A DNA stretch of 64,000 bases from Adiantum capillus-veneris (lineage: Eukaryota; Streptophyta; Polypodiopsida; Polypodiales; Pteridaceae). The stretch is from positions 126,857,018-126,921,017 of the forward strand of contig CM043968.1 of assembly GCA_014529385.2 (NCBI GenBank), read 5' to 3'. The first letter of the stretch is position 1. Each line of letters starts with the position of its first letter. The notes below the pieces were generated by a model, which made no database searches, was not told the DNA's origin, and worked only from the letters and a program-made list of their open reading frames with translations. Positions 32,816 through 45,150 of the stretch are shown in pieces. A program made the translations under genes and the position numbers.

Positions 32816-33324
32816 GAAATATTGGGGGCCTTGATATGTTCATTACATCTCAATTTTGTATATATATGTGTGCACATGTGATTACATTGATATATGTTTG
32901 TTTCTATGTCGTCTACACATGTGATTGCATTGGCATTATGTTTGTTTCTATGTCACCTCTAAAGCGGCGTCGCAAACCGTCTCCAAGGACAATGTGATGT
33001 GGTTATTTCTAACCTTCAGGCATCGATATGTTTCTTGAGTTGATATTGTGTACATGATAAAAGTTACATCAAGCAATGTGTACATGGGCTCAAAGATATG
33101 GAAGCTTCTCAAAGATCTTGAAGAATTTGCATCAACTCAATTGTATATGTAGGGTTATTGAGCCTCCAAAGAGGCTTGAAAGCACACATTGTATATTATG
33201 GAGTGATGTAGCTCCTTAAAAATGAATTTTGTAAACTTTGATAATTGTTAATATAATAGTGCATGTATATGGTGCTGTGGATTTCTCCATTGTACCCCCA
33301 AGGGTTTTTTCATCCTTAGTGGGA

Positions 33325-33580
33325 CTCCTATTGGAGTGGGGGTGTTGGAGCTATATATACCAACCCATATGATGTATATAGCTAGGAGTCCCGACTATAT
33401 ATGTATACTCAGTGTGTGCTCTACACACACTTTTGAGGATTTCATATGATGGTGTCGTCTCTCTCTCTCTCTCTTCTCGTCTACCTACACTCTCTCCCAG
33501 TTCAACAACAAGTCTATCATGATGACCATTAAACAGAATTGATCCGACCCAAAGCCTAATGCAACTTATTCTATGCAAGT
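33325..33580 (+). mobile_element. Possible purine tract and LTR start
   Basis: TTGGAGTGGGGG is followed by TGTTGGAGCTATATATACC, the usual join of a purine tract and a 3' LTR. A CT run lies at 33459-33473. The LTR end and a partner copy were not found. Confidence 0.35.
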
Positions 33581-33969
33581 ATCAGGTGCATTTGCATGTT
33601 GAATGCAGAGTTAAAGTCATGAAGCAACAATTCCTTAAAAGATCCTATACCATGAGTGCGCTCACTTCTAAAAACACCCAAGGTCTTAGGATACCTAGGC
33701 CTGCCTAACTCACATAATGGCAATTTAAAGCTTCCAAAGTCTACCAGGTTATTTGCAATAACACGTAAACAAGAGCAACATGGTAGGAGCAAAGTTTTTT
33801 ATTCTACACACTAACGTCTATGGCTGCAGTCCAATGCCCAATCCCTTTGATCATGGAAAAAAATCCCTCACATTACTCGTCATCACATTGCAAGTGTCAT
33901 TGTATTGTCATTCATCATCAACACTATCAAAGTTGACAATGTGGAAGCGTAGAGACCAAAGGGAGTGAG

Positions 33970-33972
<3 letters not shown>

Positions 33973-34036
<64 letters not shown>
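33973..34036. repeat. GA microsatellite
   Basis: About 32 uninterrupted GA units. Confidence 0.95.
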
Positions 34037-34039
<3 letters not shown>

Positions 34040-35225
34040 TTCTGAACCAATCACCTAGGATTGGCAATAGAAAATTGAATGTGTATACAATGGAGGCAAG
34101 GGATTGCTTATATAGCAAGCCCAATAAATTGCCCTACTCATGAATTTGACAAATAAGTAAAATAAATACCTTAAAGCCAAACTTAATAATGGGATCACAT
34201 TGGGCAGTTCACTTGAGATGCCTAAACTTTAACACCCTCTTTGGAGCTCAAAGTGGACATCAATAGTGAGACCAAGTCGATGAAGAAGCTACCATGCGCA
34301 CAATGAGCATCGCTAAGCTTAAGCACCTCATAGTGACACTTGGCTGAATTAAGCTTCTTCAAAAGAAATTATTCATTAGGAGATTTCGGAGGTTTTTTGG
34401 AGGGCCTTTTAAGAGGGAGAGAAAAAAGCTCCTCTAATGAGAGAAGATCCAATGCTACCTAGAAAAATAGGTTGATATTAACAAAAACATGAAAAAAGTG
34501 CCACCCACTCATTTAATAAGTTAGTGTTCCTTGAAAACGATCACATTTTCATTCAATGCAAGTGTCTTTTTCATGAGGTAGATGTCACTCATTGAATATG
34601 GCTTTCATCATCTAAAATGAAAAATAAAATCATAGAACTATCAACTAGTGGTAGAATTTCAAGATTTTGAGCTAGTGCTGATTAGCTTCTTATAATCAAT
34701 ATCTATGCATGTTTAACACATTAATTAAACTTTTTGATCCTTGCAGTGTGGCCTTTTTTCAAGAAGATCCCAAGACATTACTCTCGTGAAGGGCGGAAAA
34801 GTACTACATGCCTTCTGCTCTAGGTCTGATGGAGAATGGGTGCAATCGTAGCTTGAGCTCAATTTCTACCTGGAGAATTAGGAGAGCAATATGAAGTTTT
34901 CACAAAACACCATAATGCATGACAACTTAATTCTGTCATAACAGAATGTGCGGTTGACAAGCACCATGATAATACAGGATTGGCCAAGAGAAGAGATGAG
35001 AGCTATGTGCAATTTGTGGTGGATCTGGAATGCAACATTGCCAAGTGCATTGAAGGACACCTACCTCGGCTAGCTATAGTCAATCTCATGGATCCATACA
35101 ACTCACCTAAGAACGGTTTGCGTGTTTAATTTGTGTGCAATATGTTTAAGTACACCGCATCCACTATGGCTCAGCCTGCTAAAGATTGGGATGATGGTGC
35201 CATGAAGGTCAGGCACATAGTATTT
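34040..35225. other. No recognised feature
   Basis: AT-rich DNA. Short frames only. Confidence 0.4.
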
Positions 35226-35227
35226 CA

Positions 35228-35239
35228 CACACACACACA

Positions 35240-35273
<34 letters not shown>

Positions 35274-35274
35274 A
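35228..35274. repeat. CA microsatellite
   Basis: A CA run with one interruption (CATA). Confidence 0.92.
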
Positions 35275-35318
35275 TCACACAGAATTATTCATATGCTTGA
35301 TGTTTTTTTTGTAGAAAC

Positions 35319-35436
35319 ATCACCCTACCCGCATGACCCTACCCCTCCTTGGTCTTCTGGTACAATGAGTGCGAGCCGACATGGATTGTTTGCAGCAAAA
35401 TACCAAGGAGCGGTAGGGTCATGTGGGTAGGGTGAT
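35319..35436. repeat. Inverted repeat with 35-bp arms
   Basis: Arms 35319-35353 and 35402-35436 are reverse complements save for one mismatch and one change that would be a G-U pair in RNA. The loop is 48 bases. It could be a small MITE or a microRNA-like precursor. Confidence 0.85.
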
Positions 35437-35439
35437 TTC

Positions 35440-37910
35440 TTTTAATGAAACATATTAATTTGGTCTTCAAGGTGGCAAACCATTGTGCCTCAATTGGATT
35501 ATATATGTGAGACCTTTAATGCATATAACAAAAACCCTTTCCTACCCTCCCCTAGACCCTCCTCGTCCAGATCCTTACCCTTGCATGATGCATGGACATG
35601 GAAGCTGGAGCTCCCTATGCTTGACATTAGACGCTACCGTTCTGTATGAGCTCATAGGGACAATCTCCCTTGAGATTCGAGCCCCTTCCCTCCCTTGAGC
35701 ACGTGCCCTTATGGCCTTAGGCGCACCTCAAAAAATGCAACTTTTCTTCCCAATAAACCCCAAATATTCATGCCAATGAAATGGACCCCACAATTGACTT
35801 GGCTGCAGCTACTTCAAATCCCTACTAGAGATGATTTTATATAAAAAAAGAAACTTGCAGTGTATATTGTGAACCTGCTGGAACCATTTTGCACCAGCAT
35901 GGACTCATTTCACTAGGTTTCACAAGGGCAAAAGAGACAATGTGAGAGGCCAGCGGGCATCAAAGTCTTTGGCAACATAATTATAGTATGCACACTCTAC
36001 ACAGAAGGTGCCTTTCACCTTATGATACAACATGAGCCAAAAACATTAATATGCCTGCGTTTTTTAAATATACACTCACTATCACGGTGCCAAAGAGGAG
36101 TCCCAATATGGCAAGGTCTTTAATGGCCCCATATGCTTATGTTATTTTGTCTCCACTTTAAACACAACCGCTAGAACATCCCCAACAAGGGCACATCTAG
36201 TCTTCCCAATGGGTAAAAGTGTGAATGCCGGAAAAACTACAAGATACAAGAATCTATAACACCAAGAAGGAAATGGAGCCAAGAATAACTTCTCAGATAG
36301 AAGCAAGACCCATGTCAATGTGCCAAAAATTTGCAGGAAATGATATTTGAATGGTCGTGTTCAATTAGAAAAATTGATGAAGTAGGGCAAGGGGATGATT
36401 GCAAAAAAAAAAGGGTGTCATATGAACATGAGTCAAAGCTATTTTAAAGATACAATTGGAGAGCATGTTTTGTCCAGTCTTAACGTTAATCATACAAGTA
36501 ACTTGTTGTGCATGCTATAGTGATAACCGCAACATACGACATCCACAAAAAGTAGCAAAATGTTTGCACTCAAATTATGATCAGGGACATAAATAACATG
36601 ATAATTGCTAGCCAGTATATTGAAAAGGATGTGGAAGACTCAGTGCATTGTCATGTATGATAGGTACCATAAAGTTACAGTTTTCAAGCCCAAAAAGAGT
36701 TGAAGAAAGCTAACTGCTCGTCTAGGCTCCCTCGATGTCGACTGTATTGCCATCTCGCAAGAAAAATCACTTGGCCTATGTGTCCTAGTAAAAAATAACA
36801 TTCCCATCAACCTATGGATGGAAATGTATTCCAAGTGGACAATACAAGTGGAAAGTGCTAGAACAACAAATGATAGATGGTGCCATTATCTTGTTGCAAG
36901 CATTGACAGCTCTACTGTAACAGTCCCACTCTAGCACAAAATGGTTCCAACAATCATCGGTTGACACTTGTGGCAAACAGGGGGCTATTTATTTTGTTCC
37001 ATGATTGAATATATTTTTTTTGTTCCTATGAATAGATTTCTCTCTTTAATATTATTAGCATTTTAATGTCATGAATGCAACAACTTGTCTTCTTTCTTGA
37101 TGAATTTGTTGATAAGTAGAGTGACAATAGTGTTTTTGGTTTTAAAAAAATTTAGAGCTCCCAAATAGCTAGCAGTTGGTAATCACATTGAACATGGCCA
37201 TTGTCGTTAGATAAAGTGATTTTGAAGAAAGGAAAAGATTCAATTTCCTTTTATAATGATATTGTAGATATAGATTCTTCAATATTTAGAGGCGTTTTGA
37301 AATTGACTAATTCTTCATTACTACAAAGCCACTAGCTCCAACAATGTCATGTAGTTGCATTGTGTGATTAAGCTTATTTTAATTTGTGACATAGAGACGT
37401 TATCAGAATCTCAAATGTTTTTGATGCTCCAATAATGAAACTTCATCTTTGGTATCTCCTCATAAGAATCAAGATATGCTAATATTTTGTTATCACTACT
37501 TACTCATAGCTAGACTTTACCTCATGCTTGGCTTTTAACATAGAATAAGTGTGTTGATTACAATAAGTATATCAATTACATTGTAAAAAATGATTGTTGG
37601 TAGTTATTGTGTAGTATTTTGTGAAAAATTGGGTGTATTTTTGCAATTAGGGTAGCCTCTCAAAGAAAAGGAAGAGGGTCTAGGGCTCAAGATCCTCTAT
37701 GTAGTGATCATGTGTGCTCCATGCTAGACTTCAATTATCACAAAGGACTTTGATGACAATGACCTTCTTGGTGATGAGAGCGAGAGAATAGTCATTGAAA
37801 ACCCACTTGCACTTTTGCAATTCACTCTAAGTAATAAAGAATTTGTGAAGGGACTTGCTTCATTGTTTTGTTTATAAAAAATAATCTCTACTAATTTGTG
37901 TAACCCATGG
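35440..37910. other. No recognised gene
   Basis: AT-rich, with only short frames (longest 64-71 codons). No conserved motif seen on either strand. Confidence 0.4.
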
Positions 37911-37911
37911 A

Positions 37912-38142
37912 GAAAGGTGGCATTTAAAGCTAGAAAGGATTTCCATCACATGTGGGAGAAGGGTCAAATATCATGTGCCTATAGTGAATAGCATGTGACT
38001 TTAAAGAAGAATATAAGTAGGGAATACTATGTAGTGGAATGAATGCATGCACATAGTGGTGCATGGTTGATATACTTGGATTTAGGGGTTGGTCACGCAT
38101 TGAGTGTAAGCTGAGTGTAAGCTAAACGGTTTACTCCAACAT
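37912..38142 (-). mobile_element. Truncated LTR of a small minus-strand element
   Basis: About 195 bp (37912-38105) match 39254-39446 at roughly 80-85 percent. On the minus strand a purine stretch (ATGGGGGCGTA) then TGTTGGAGTAAACC sits at its inner edge at 38142, the form of a purine tract and 3' LTR start. Confidence 0.5.
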
Positions 38143-39057
38143 ACGCCCCCATAAGCTGAAGCTTATACAAAGTGCATGGATTCTAGACAAGGCTAATATG
38201 TGTTACTTAGGGTAACTGCATATGGCTCATGTGGAATTTGATACAAGAGAGGGTGGGTCTTACCTCCAAAAATTGGGTTTTGGACAGTGTCTAAAACCCA
38301 TGACAATACATCCTCATAATAGATGGTGTTGAATTCCCTTTTTCTTCTTCTTCCACTATGTGCACTTTACCTTCGATACCACTTGCAAGGTTCATGTCAA
38401 GGCTTCCCCCAAACGGGATGGCGGTTTTAAGATGCTCCAAAGATTTTTCTTCATGAGCACTCCTTTGACCTTTGTCTACCACGTGTGGAATCGAACACCA
38501 TTGAACTTCTCGGTGTTTTTGGTGGACATTGCATTGGGCTTCTTTTAGACCATGTGCCTAAAAAGTGGAGGATCCCACGCGGTCTTTGATGGCTCCTTGA
38601 CTTCAACACCCCTTTCAAAAGGGTTTACACACACACACACTTGATTAATTGGAAATAAGCAAACATAAAGCATAAAATCATGCAAGCTAAATCAACACAC
38701 CATTTCTTGGTGCTTGCCTTAATAGAGCATGAGTACATTCATTCAACAAATCTTGATGAGGTCTTCACATGCACATGTGTGTATGTATAAGCACCGACTG
38801 TTATCAAGTAAGTGAAACAACAAGTAAAAGAGGAGAAGAACACACAACTAGCACTCAATTCAATTATTGATAATCATCGCGGTGAGGGTAGTTCCCGTAT
38901 AGACTTGCCCAAAACCAATGATGGAGATGACTAGAATTGAGTTATACTAGTCTAATCCTAGAATAAGCATGAATCGATTTAGTGCTTAGGGGGAGACATC
39001 ACTAAATATAGATTAAAAATCTAATTAACATAATAAAGAGATACTAATTTCTTACAA

Positions 39058-39069
39058 GCTCTAATACCA
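39058..39069 (-). other. Mutated primer binding site
   Basis: The minus-strand reading TGGTATTAGAGC differs by one base from the usual primer site and adjoins an LTR start (TGTAAGG) at 39072. Confidence 0.55.
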
Positions 39070-39071
39070 CT

Positions 39072-39446
39072 TGTAAGGTTTAATTAATTAAGGAAAAAAA
39101 GGGGTTAATTGCATTCATGGTAGTGAGAGCATAATAATTAAGAGCAAAAACAAATGAGAGAGAGAGCACTCAATGGAAATAGAGTTTCTTGATTGAATTG
39201 TATGAAAAGAGAAAAATACAAGCTAAGCAAGATGGATTTATATAGGCTCAAAGTGAAAAGGTGGCATTTAAAGCTATAAAGTGATTTCCATCACATATGG
39301 GAGAACATTCAAATATAATGTGCCTACAGTGAATAGCATGTGACTATAAAGAAGCATATAATTAGGAAATTCTATGTAGTGGGATTCATGCATGCACATA
39401 ATGGTGCATGGTTGATATTCTTTTCTTGAGGGGTTGGTCACACATA
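39072..39446 (-). mobile_element. 5' LTR of the small minus-strand element
   Basis: Begins TGTAAGG beside a primer site and shares its distal 195 bp with 37912-38105. The interior between the copies (38143-39057, about 0.9 kb) has no coding motif, so the element is non-autonomous or deleted. Confidence 0.5.
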
Positions 39447-39585
39447 GATGCCCCCTATTTGTGCTAGCCATTGTGCTCAATTCGATGAGTGAACTTGACA
39501 AGGATTGAGCTACTACAATACGTTCCTGTGCACACTAACAAACAATCGGAAATACCTCTAGGAGGCACATCAGTGGGAAGAGGCA

Positions 39586-40146
39586 TCAAAACCTTATTGA
39601 AAAAAACCAAAACACAATAAAGAACCCTAACCTATCTATTTTCACAACCCTATATATAGGGTCAAGGAAAGAGGATATTGTATAGGTGGTTGGAATCCCT
39701 AAGGGTAGGCCTCTATACTCATGATCAAGATAGACATATTCATCCTCAGTGAGACCATAGTCTTCCACAATTTCATCTATTGGTTCTTCTTTATATTCTC
39801 ATGCATGTAAGCTAATCAAGAATTATACCATCCGTGGATAGTCATTTTTTGCAAAGGGGTAAGCATGTGCCAATGGGACAATATATTCTATCACATAGGG
39901 ATCACTCATGGTCAATAGACACATAAACCATTCTAGATCCTCAAATTCTTTTGCACATGCTAGACTAGCTACAAGGTCCCATTCTAAGGTAAGTACAAGG
40001 TAGATAATGTGAAACACTTGTGAAAGGTAAAGAGGATACTTTTCATCCAAAGTTGGGGTGGATGACTCCAGTGAACTAGCCATATCTGTACACACAGATA
40101 GATTTTGGCTAGTTTGCAAATAATGTAAGGGTTGTGAATTGTGCAT
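39586..40146 (-). pseudogene. Unrecognised frame downstream of E3
   Basis: One minus-strand frame of about 187 codons stays open from 40146 to 39586 apart from two stops near 39800-39825. The product includes TLDEKYPLYLSQVFHIIYLV, DLEWFMCLLTMSDPYVIEY and an acidic end EDYGLTEDEYVYLDHEYRG. I do not know the family. It lies beyond the purine tract of E3, the position that the extra 3' frame has in E1, but the two do not look alike. Confidence 0.4.
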
Positions 40147-40366
40147 GATGTGTCATTGTGAGTTTTGGTTTATGGACCAGCTTTGTAGGTTTCAATCTTG
40201 TTGTTTGGTGGCTCTTGCTCTTTTACTTTTTCTTTTTTGGATTTTAAAACTCTTGGCTCCCTTTAGTATAAGGCTATACATATATACATTCCTTGAGATT
40301 TGGAAGGTAAGAGGTCATGGAGGAAGGTTAAGAGGAAAGTAGGTGAATGATGGATGCAAGTAAATA

Positions 40367-40376
40367 CTCCCCCCTT
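40367..40376 (-). other. Purine tract of E3
   Basis: On the minus strand AAGGGGGGAG, downstream of the W-x-P-K region as in E1. It may be the 3' PPT or an internal tract. Confidence 0.4.
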
Positions 40377-40699
40377 AATTGGGTAGATCATGATTTTTGG
40401 AAAGACCTCGTCACCTTTTGAAACCACTTTTTCCAAGTTGTAATGGGTGAAGTCTTTGATCGATAGTTTTCCACCACCCTAGGTGCAGCGTGCTTCATTG
40501 AGTTGCAAGGGTGGTAAGGTACTTTCACATGATCTTACTTGAAATGTTTCTTTAGGTGACAAATTTACAATAGGACATGCTAATTTTTTTTTGCTTTTGT
40601 AATTATTTGTAGTGGTAGGTGGAGGTCGTGACATAGAAGGTTGTATTTTGATGGATGAAATACCTGAAGAGCTAGAAGCCTCATTTGCGTTTCCTACTC

Positions 40700-41163
40700 C
40701 TAAGCTAGGTATAACAAATTGTCCTTGCTTTGGTACTCAGACTAGCTTTGGAACATGTGTGTAGTATTTCATGATCTTTCCCTTTCCACGGGTTTCAATT
40801 GTCTTTGGAGTTATCGGATGTGGCTCACATGGATCTGTAGTAGGTGACAAGGAAGAACACAATGTACATTTAGATACCCAGATTTGTTCATTTCCATCAT
40901 AGTAGCCTTGGGCTTTCAATAGTCATTTAGGAATCCTTGCATTTCTTGGGGTGAGTGAAGCATCTCTTGCAAGGCTTTTGTTTTGAAAAATATTGAAGAT
41001 TAGGAATAGTGGTCATTAATGAAGCTTTAAGGACCCATTTGTATGTTCCCCTTGTCAAAACACCCTTCATGGGTGCCGCATTCTATGTTTTAGGCATAGA
41101 AGTTGAAATTTTAGAGGTTTGTGCTACATGTATGGATTCTTTAACCTCTTGGATCTACAATGT
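40700..41163 (-). pseudogene. W-x-P-K region of E3
   Basis: Reading the minus strand downstream of the retropepsin-like domain gives degraded motifs: KTLWIQE with TGG turned to TAG (near 41158), GTYKWVLKAS (near 41028), NEQIWVSKCTLC (near 40880) and VPKLVWVPKQGQ with TGG turned to TGA (near 40740). Loss of Trp codons to stops twice suggests that they were coding Trp earlier. Spacing of 20-50 residues is looser than in E1. Confidence 0.55.
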
Positions 41164-41530
41164 TTATTTTGTGATTCCTTGGGAGGTGATAAACTCAGGG
41201 ACTAATGCTTGATGGGTAGGGCTAAGAGCTGGTTTCTGTGTCGTGATACTTCCAATTTCCCAATCAATATTACGTTTAGTTGTAGACATCCACTTGCATC
41301 CTAGGTTTAGGTTACCCTCCATAGTGCCAACAAGCATGACCAAAAAGATATGAACCACAGTCCCATTGTCATAAATGATACGAGTGTGTATGATTCCAAA
41401 AACAGTCGTCTTCTTCTTACTGAAACCCTTGACTTGGATGGTACTTGTGGATACAGGTAGTTTTCCTAGCTGACACCACACTCCATAGAATAAGAAATTA
41501 TGTTGAACTCCTATGTCCAATAATGCATTA
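41164..41530 (-). pseudogene. Post-integrase retropepsin-like domain of E3
   Basis: The minus-strand frame reads YNALLDIGVQHNFLFYGVWC from about 41530, alignable with LLDSGAQANLLSLSLYRQL of E1; the catalytic Ser/Thr has become Ile. Strand-like segments TIQVKGFSKKKT and VVHIFLVM follow. It stands after the integrase tail in the same order as in E1 and E4. Confidence 0.6.
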
Positions 41531-42075
41531 TATAGTAATTTCCCATATAGGAGCTATTCAACTTGATTGGATAACATAGAGGTGGTTCATAGTCTATAAA
41601 ATTGTCATCTACTTTGACTTGGGATGAATGTGTAGCACCCAAATTGGCTTCTTCTTGTTTTCTAATACATTATTGTTGCTCTTGATCTTCAATCCTAGCT
41701 TAGAGTATCTTTTTTAACTCAGCTTGTTATTTTGGTTCTTTCTTTTGATGTATTGCAAGTAATTCCTCTTGGATTAGGGGATCATCTCGGGGATCATAAT
41801 ATCTTTTGAATTTACTCCCATTGGGGAATCCAATGGTTCCAATTACTTCTAGAGTCTCCACATGAAGGTTACCTTGTAGGGTAATTTCACATACTTTTTA
41901 TGGCCCTTTGCCAATGTATTTCAAATTTTCCTTCTCTTTACATGAACCACTCCTTTCTCCTATCTTTCTCCACAAGGGAACTCAGCATAGCCAACCACCT
42001 CTCTTCCTCTAGCCTTTCAAGGATATATAAACACTCGACTAATGGGTTACCATCCCAACCTTCCTAAGAATCTAC
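41531..42075 (-). pseudogene. E3 integrase tail and linker
   Basis: The minus strand holds LHVETLEVIGTIGFPNGSKF then KRYYDPRDDPLIQEELLAIH near 41745-41870, the counterpart of the E1 tail (12740-12850). A Lys/Glu/Gln-rich segment follows. Frames are broken by several stops. Confidence 0.5.
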
Positions 42076-43048
42076 TCAAAGAATAGGAATGACAAACTCC
42101 CATGAAATTACTACTTCTTCACCATACACTATTTGAAAAAGTGTGCAATCAATGGCCACTTTATAAGAAATACGATAAGCCCATATAGATGGTGTAAGCT
42201 TCAAGTCCCAATTTGTACGATGAGCCTCGCTTGTTTTAGTTAAGATAGAAATTAGAGTCTTGTTGATACTCTCAGCTTGGCCATTTTCTTGTGGATGATA
42301 AGGTGTAGATTTATGGTGGGATATCATGAATTCTGAGGTAAGCTCTTTTATCACTTCATTTACATAATGGGTACCATTGTCACTCACAATCTCAAAGGGA
42401 CATCCAAATTGTGTAATAATGTTTTTAAAGAGGAAATTAGCTGTTGTATTTGCATCAGCCTTGCGTGTAGCTTTAGCTTCAACCCATTTTGTTACATAGT
42501 TAGTAGCCATGATGATATATTGGGATTGAGTATTACGAGTTGTCGGACTCATTGACTTAACAAAATCTAAGTCCCATGTTGCAAATGGTTGGGTCACCTT
42601 AATAGCATGTAGAGGCACATTATATTTTCTTAGTGGTTTTTCATAGCGTTGGCATTCATCACATCTTTTCGTAAAGAGTGATGCATCCTTAAATAAAATG
42701 GTCCACCAATAGCCTGATTGCAATACATTTATAGCAGTTAATTCTCCTGAAAAGTGACCACCAGCTACACCCATGTGTGATTCTTTCAAAATGTACAAAT
42801 ATTCATCCTCACGGGCACAACATCAAAGAATGTCATCTTTTCCTTGATTATAGAGAGTTTTGGCAATCAGGCAATAAGGTTAACATTCCTTGATTAACCT
42901 TCGGGCTAAATCCTTTCGAAGCTCTTTGGGGGAAAACCCATAAACTAGAAAATTAACAATCTTTTAACTCCTTTCAGGCATTTTCTCAACTATAAATAGA
43001 AAAGTGTCGAGCAATTCATCATCAACTCCAAAAGGGGATTCACCATTG
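42076..43048 (-). pseudogene. pol: E3 integrase (Gypsy type, E1 relative)
   Basis: From 43048 the minus strand reads NGESPFGVDDELLDTFLF and VNFLVYGFSPKELRKDLARR with two stops, matching the post-RNase H stretch of E1. A 240-codon frame (42798-42076) then has a His-x6-His pair (SHMGVAGGHFS), CDEC, the core Asp in TWDLDFVKSMSP, IVSDNGTHYVNE and the Glu in PYHPQENGQAESINK. All D,D,E residues remain. Only one zinc module is present, unlike E1. Confidence 0.88.
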
Positions 43049-43052
43049 GGTA

Positions 43053-43237
43053 TAAATACCCTCTTGCCTATGGAGTTCTTGATTCCTACACTACAAATAG
43101 TCAAGAACTTGAGTTGGACAAGACATGACTTGTTTGATAAGATTGACCAACTAGAAAAGCTAGATTAATTGTGTATCAAAGTAGTTGCTGACATTTACGC
43201 AAAAAAACAACACATGAAGGAGTTCTATGATTTGTTG
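43053..43237 (+). pseudogene. pol: Integrase C-terminal fragment (E1 family), opposite to E3
   Basis: The plus strand reads LLPMEFLIPTLQIVKNLSW, HDLFDKIDQLEKLD, a stop, then VVADIYAKKQHMKEFYD. This matches E1 integrase at about 12450-12620. It begins within some 5 bp of the end of E3 homology on the other strand, so a head-to-head junction lies near 43050. Confidence 0.75.
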
Positions 43238-43239
43238 GC

Positions 43240-44920
43240 TGGCTGCCAAGCCTTACCATATTGATGCTATCAAAGCGAGAACCACTATTAAAATTGTCAA
43301 TCCATGGGATGTAGCTGTCCCGACTAGGGCATGGAGGCTACAAGAGATATTTAATCTCTTGGAAAACCCAAGTCTAAGCCACTCCTACCTATCCCAGTCT
43401 CAAATGTGTGTTAGACATCAAAAGATACTTTCCTTCCTGCAAGCTTGATCCAATGATTTGGCATAGCTACATGTGTGCGAATGCAACAGAACTCTATGCC
43501 TAATAAGATCAGAGTATCCTAAATGCTCCCATGAACTCAAATGTCATTTTTGACATTCGAAAAAAAATTCTCATAAGATAAACAACCTATTTTAGGTCAT
43601 TGAGTTTTGGCACTCAAAGCACTCTATAAAGTTCCTCTAGACATGCTCTACCTATTCCTAAGGTCAAAATCAAATTCTGGTGTGTGTATTGTGCATAGGA
43701 AGCAAAATTAGCTTGTAGAAAACTCGACTAAAAACACACACTTTCATCACAATAAACTTGCGTTAAATGGAGGAGCTTTTACCTACGAATGCATTGGTAT
43801 GCTCAGAATAGCAATGCAACATTGTACGAGAGAGAGACAAGGAATTGAAGAAACAATAGACTCACATTCAGCTTCTACAAAAAATGCTTACTCTCATTAT
43901 CCAAAAACTTACATTTTTAATTACAAAAGTTGCCTTGTATACCTTATCCAAGGTTCAAAGAATGGATTCCTAGCTATTTGGGCTCAATACAAATCTTAAA
44001 AACTACATACAATTACAAACTTAGATGCCCTCAACCCCTTTAGACTCGTTGGCAATCAATAATATTACAATGGATTTGGACTTTTTGGGACTTCTCAGTA
44101 ATACAAAGGGGTTTAATACAATCAGTTGGCTTTAAAAATGAGTGGAATCCCTTTTGATGCTCTTTCTTGTTTCCATAATGAGCTTTTTTTTTCTTTTCAA
44201 GTTCATTATAAGCATACCATTAATGCCTGCTTGTTCAATTAAGTATCCTAACACTTGTATACAAGACATGGCTACATCATCTTCTTACACAATCTAGGCC
44301 AAAAGAAAACACAATTTCCAATGCTAATCATAGTCGACCTCGATAAGAAGTGAATGTAATTTTGTCTTTTCTATCAAGTTGTCCGATTCATGTAATGAGA
44401 CTAGTAGAATGTCATTATGACTTATATATTCTACTTTGGCCAACTACAACAACTTGCACCTTCGTTCTTGCATTGCTTTGGGTTAGTGGCACTAGTTGAT
44501 CTATGCTGTTAAATTAGGACTGCAAATTTTTCTTTCTCCTCAATTGTCTCACTTGTATACTAAAATCTCTTTTTTAGCTGTCATTGCAAAGTTCATGGCC
44601 AATTATTAACCCCACACTAACACATTTTGGATATGTTGACTATCCTTTGGTGTAAGTTTTCTAGTTGCAACACTTGTTCCTCCCATATGTCAACAATGAT
44701 ATACATATTTCCAAATATAGTATACCCTCCTGGAATTTTCAAAGATAATTTGTCATTAAGCTCTGTAAGTACTAAAATGAGCCAAGGTGATTAGGTGCTC
44801 TGCGATAGTGAACAAAAATTTGTAAGTATTTTGGCTACTCAAACATACTCCAATATGGTAATAGATAAATATTTTGTACTTTTTATGTCTCGTCTAGTCC
44901 ATTGGTCACAAGCATACAGA
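43240..44920. other. No recognised feature
   Basis: AT-rich DNA with short unrecognised frames. Confidence 0.4.
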
Positions 44921-44922
44921 TT

Positions 44923-45150
44923 CGCCGATTTAGGCGGCATGAAAATTCTCATCCTGGTGTAGCTTTGCCGATTTAGGCAACACCAGTTGTTCGTGTAGAT
45001 CCATCAATTTAGGCAACACACTGATAAGTTATAGATTTATTATTTTAAACAATATTAAATATAGGTCCGCCAACTTAGACAGCATTAGTGAAAATTTTCC
45101 GATTTAGATAGCACGTCTTATTAGTGTAGACTTGTCGATTTAGGCAACAT
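44923..45150 (+). repeat. Irregular repeat GCCGATTTAGGCAACA
   Basis: Six diverged copies at about 44923, 44966, 45001, 45067, 45095 and 45131, 28-66 bp apart. Most keep GATTTAGGCAACA; some are linked by GTGTAGAY words. Confidence 0.65.

Noticed and set aside
33927-34124. Leu-Ser-rich frame on the minus strand
   Set aside because: Translation of the GA microsatellite.
43227-43448. 73-codon plus-strand frame as an independent gene
   Set aside because: Its start overlaps the end of an integrase fragment in another frame, and the rest has no recognisable motif.
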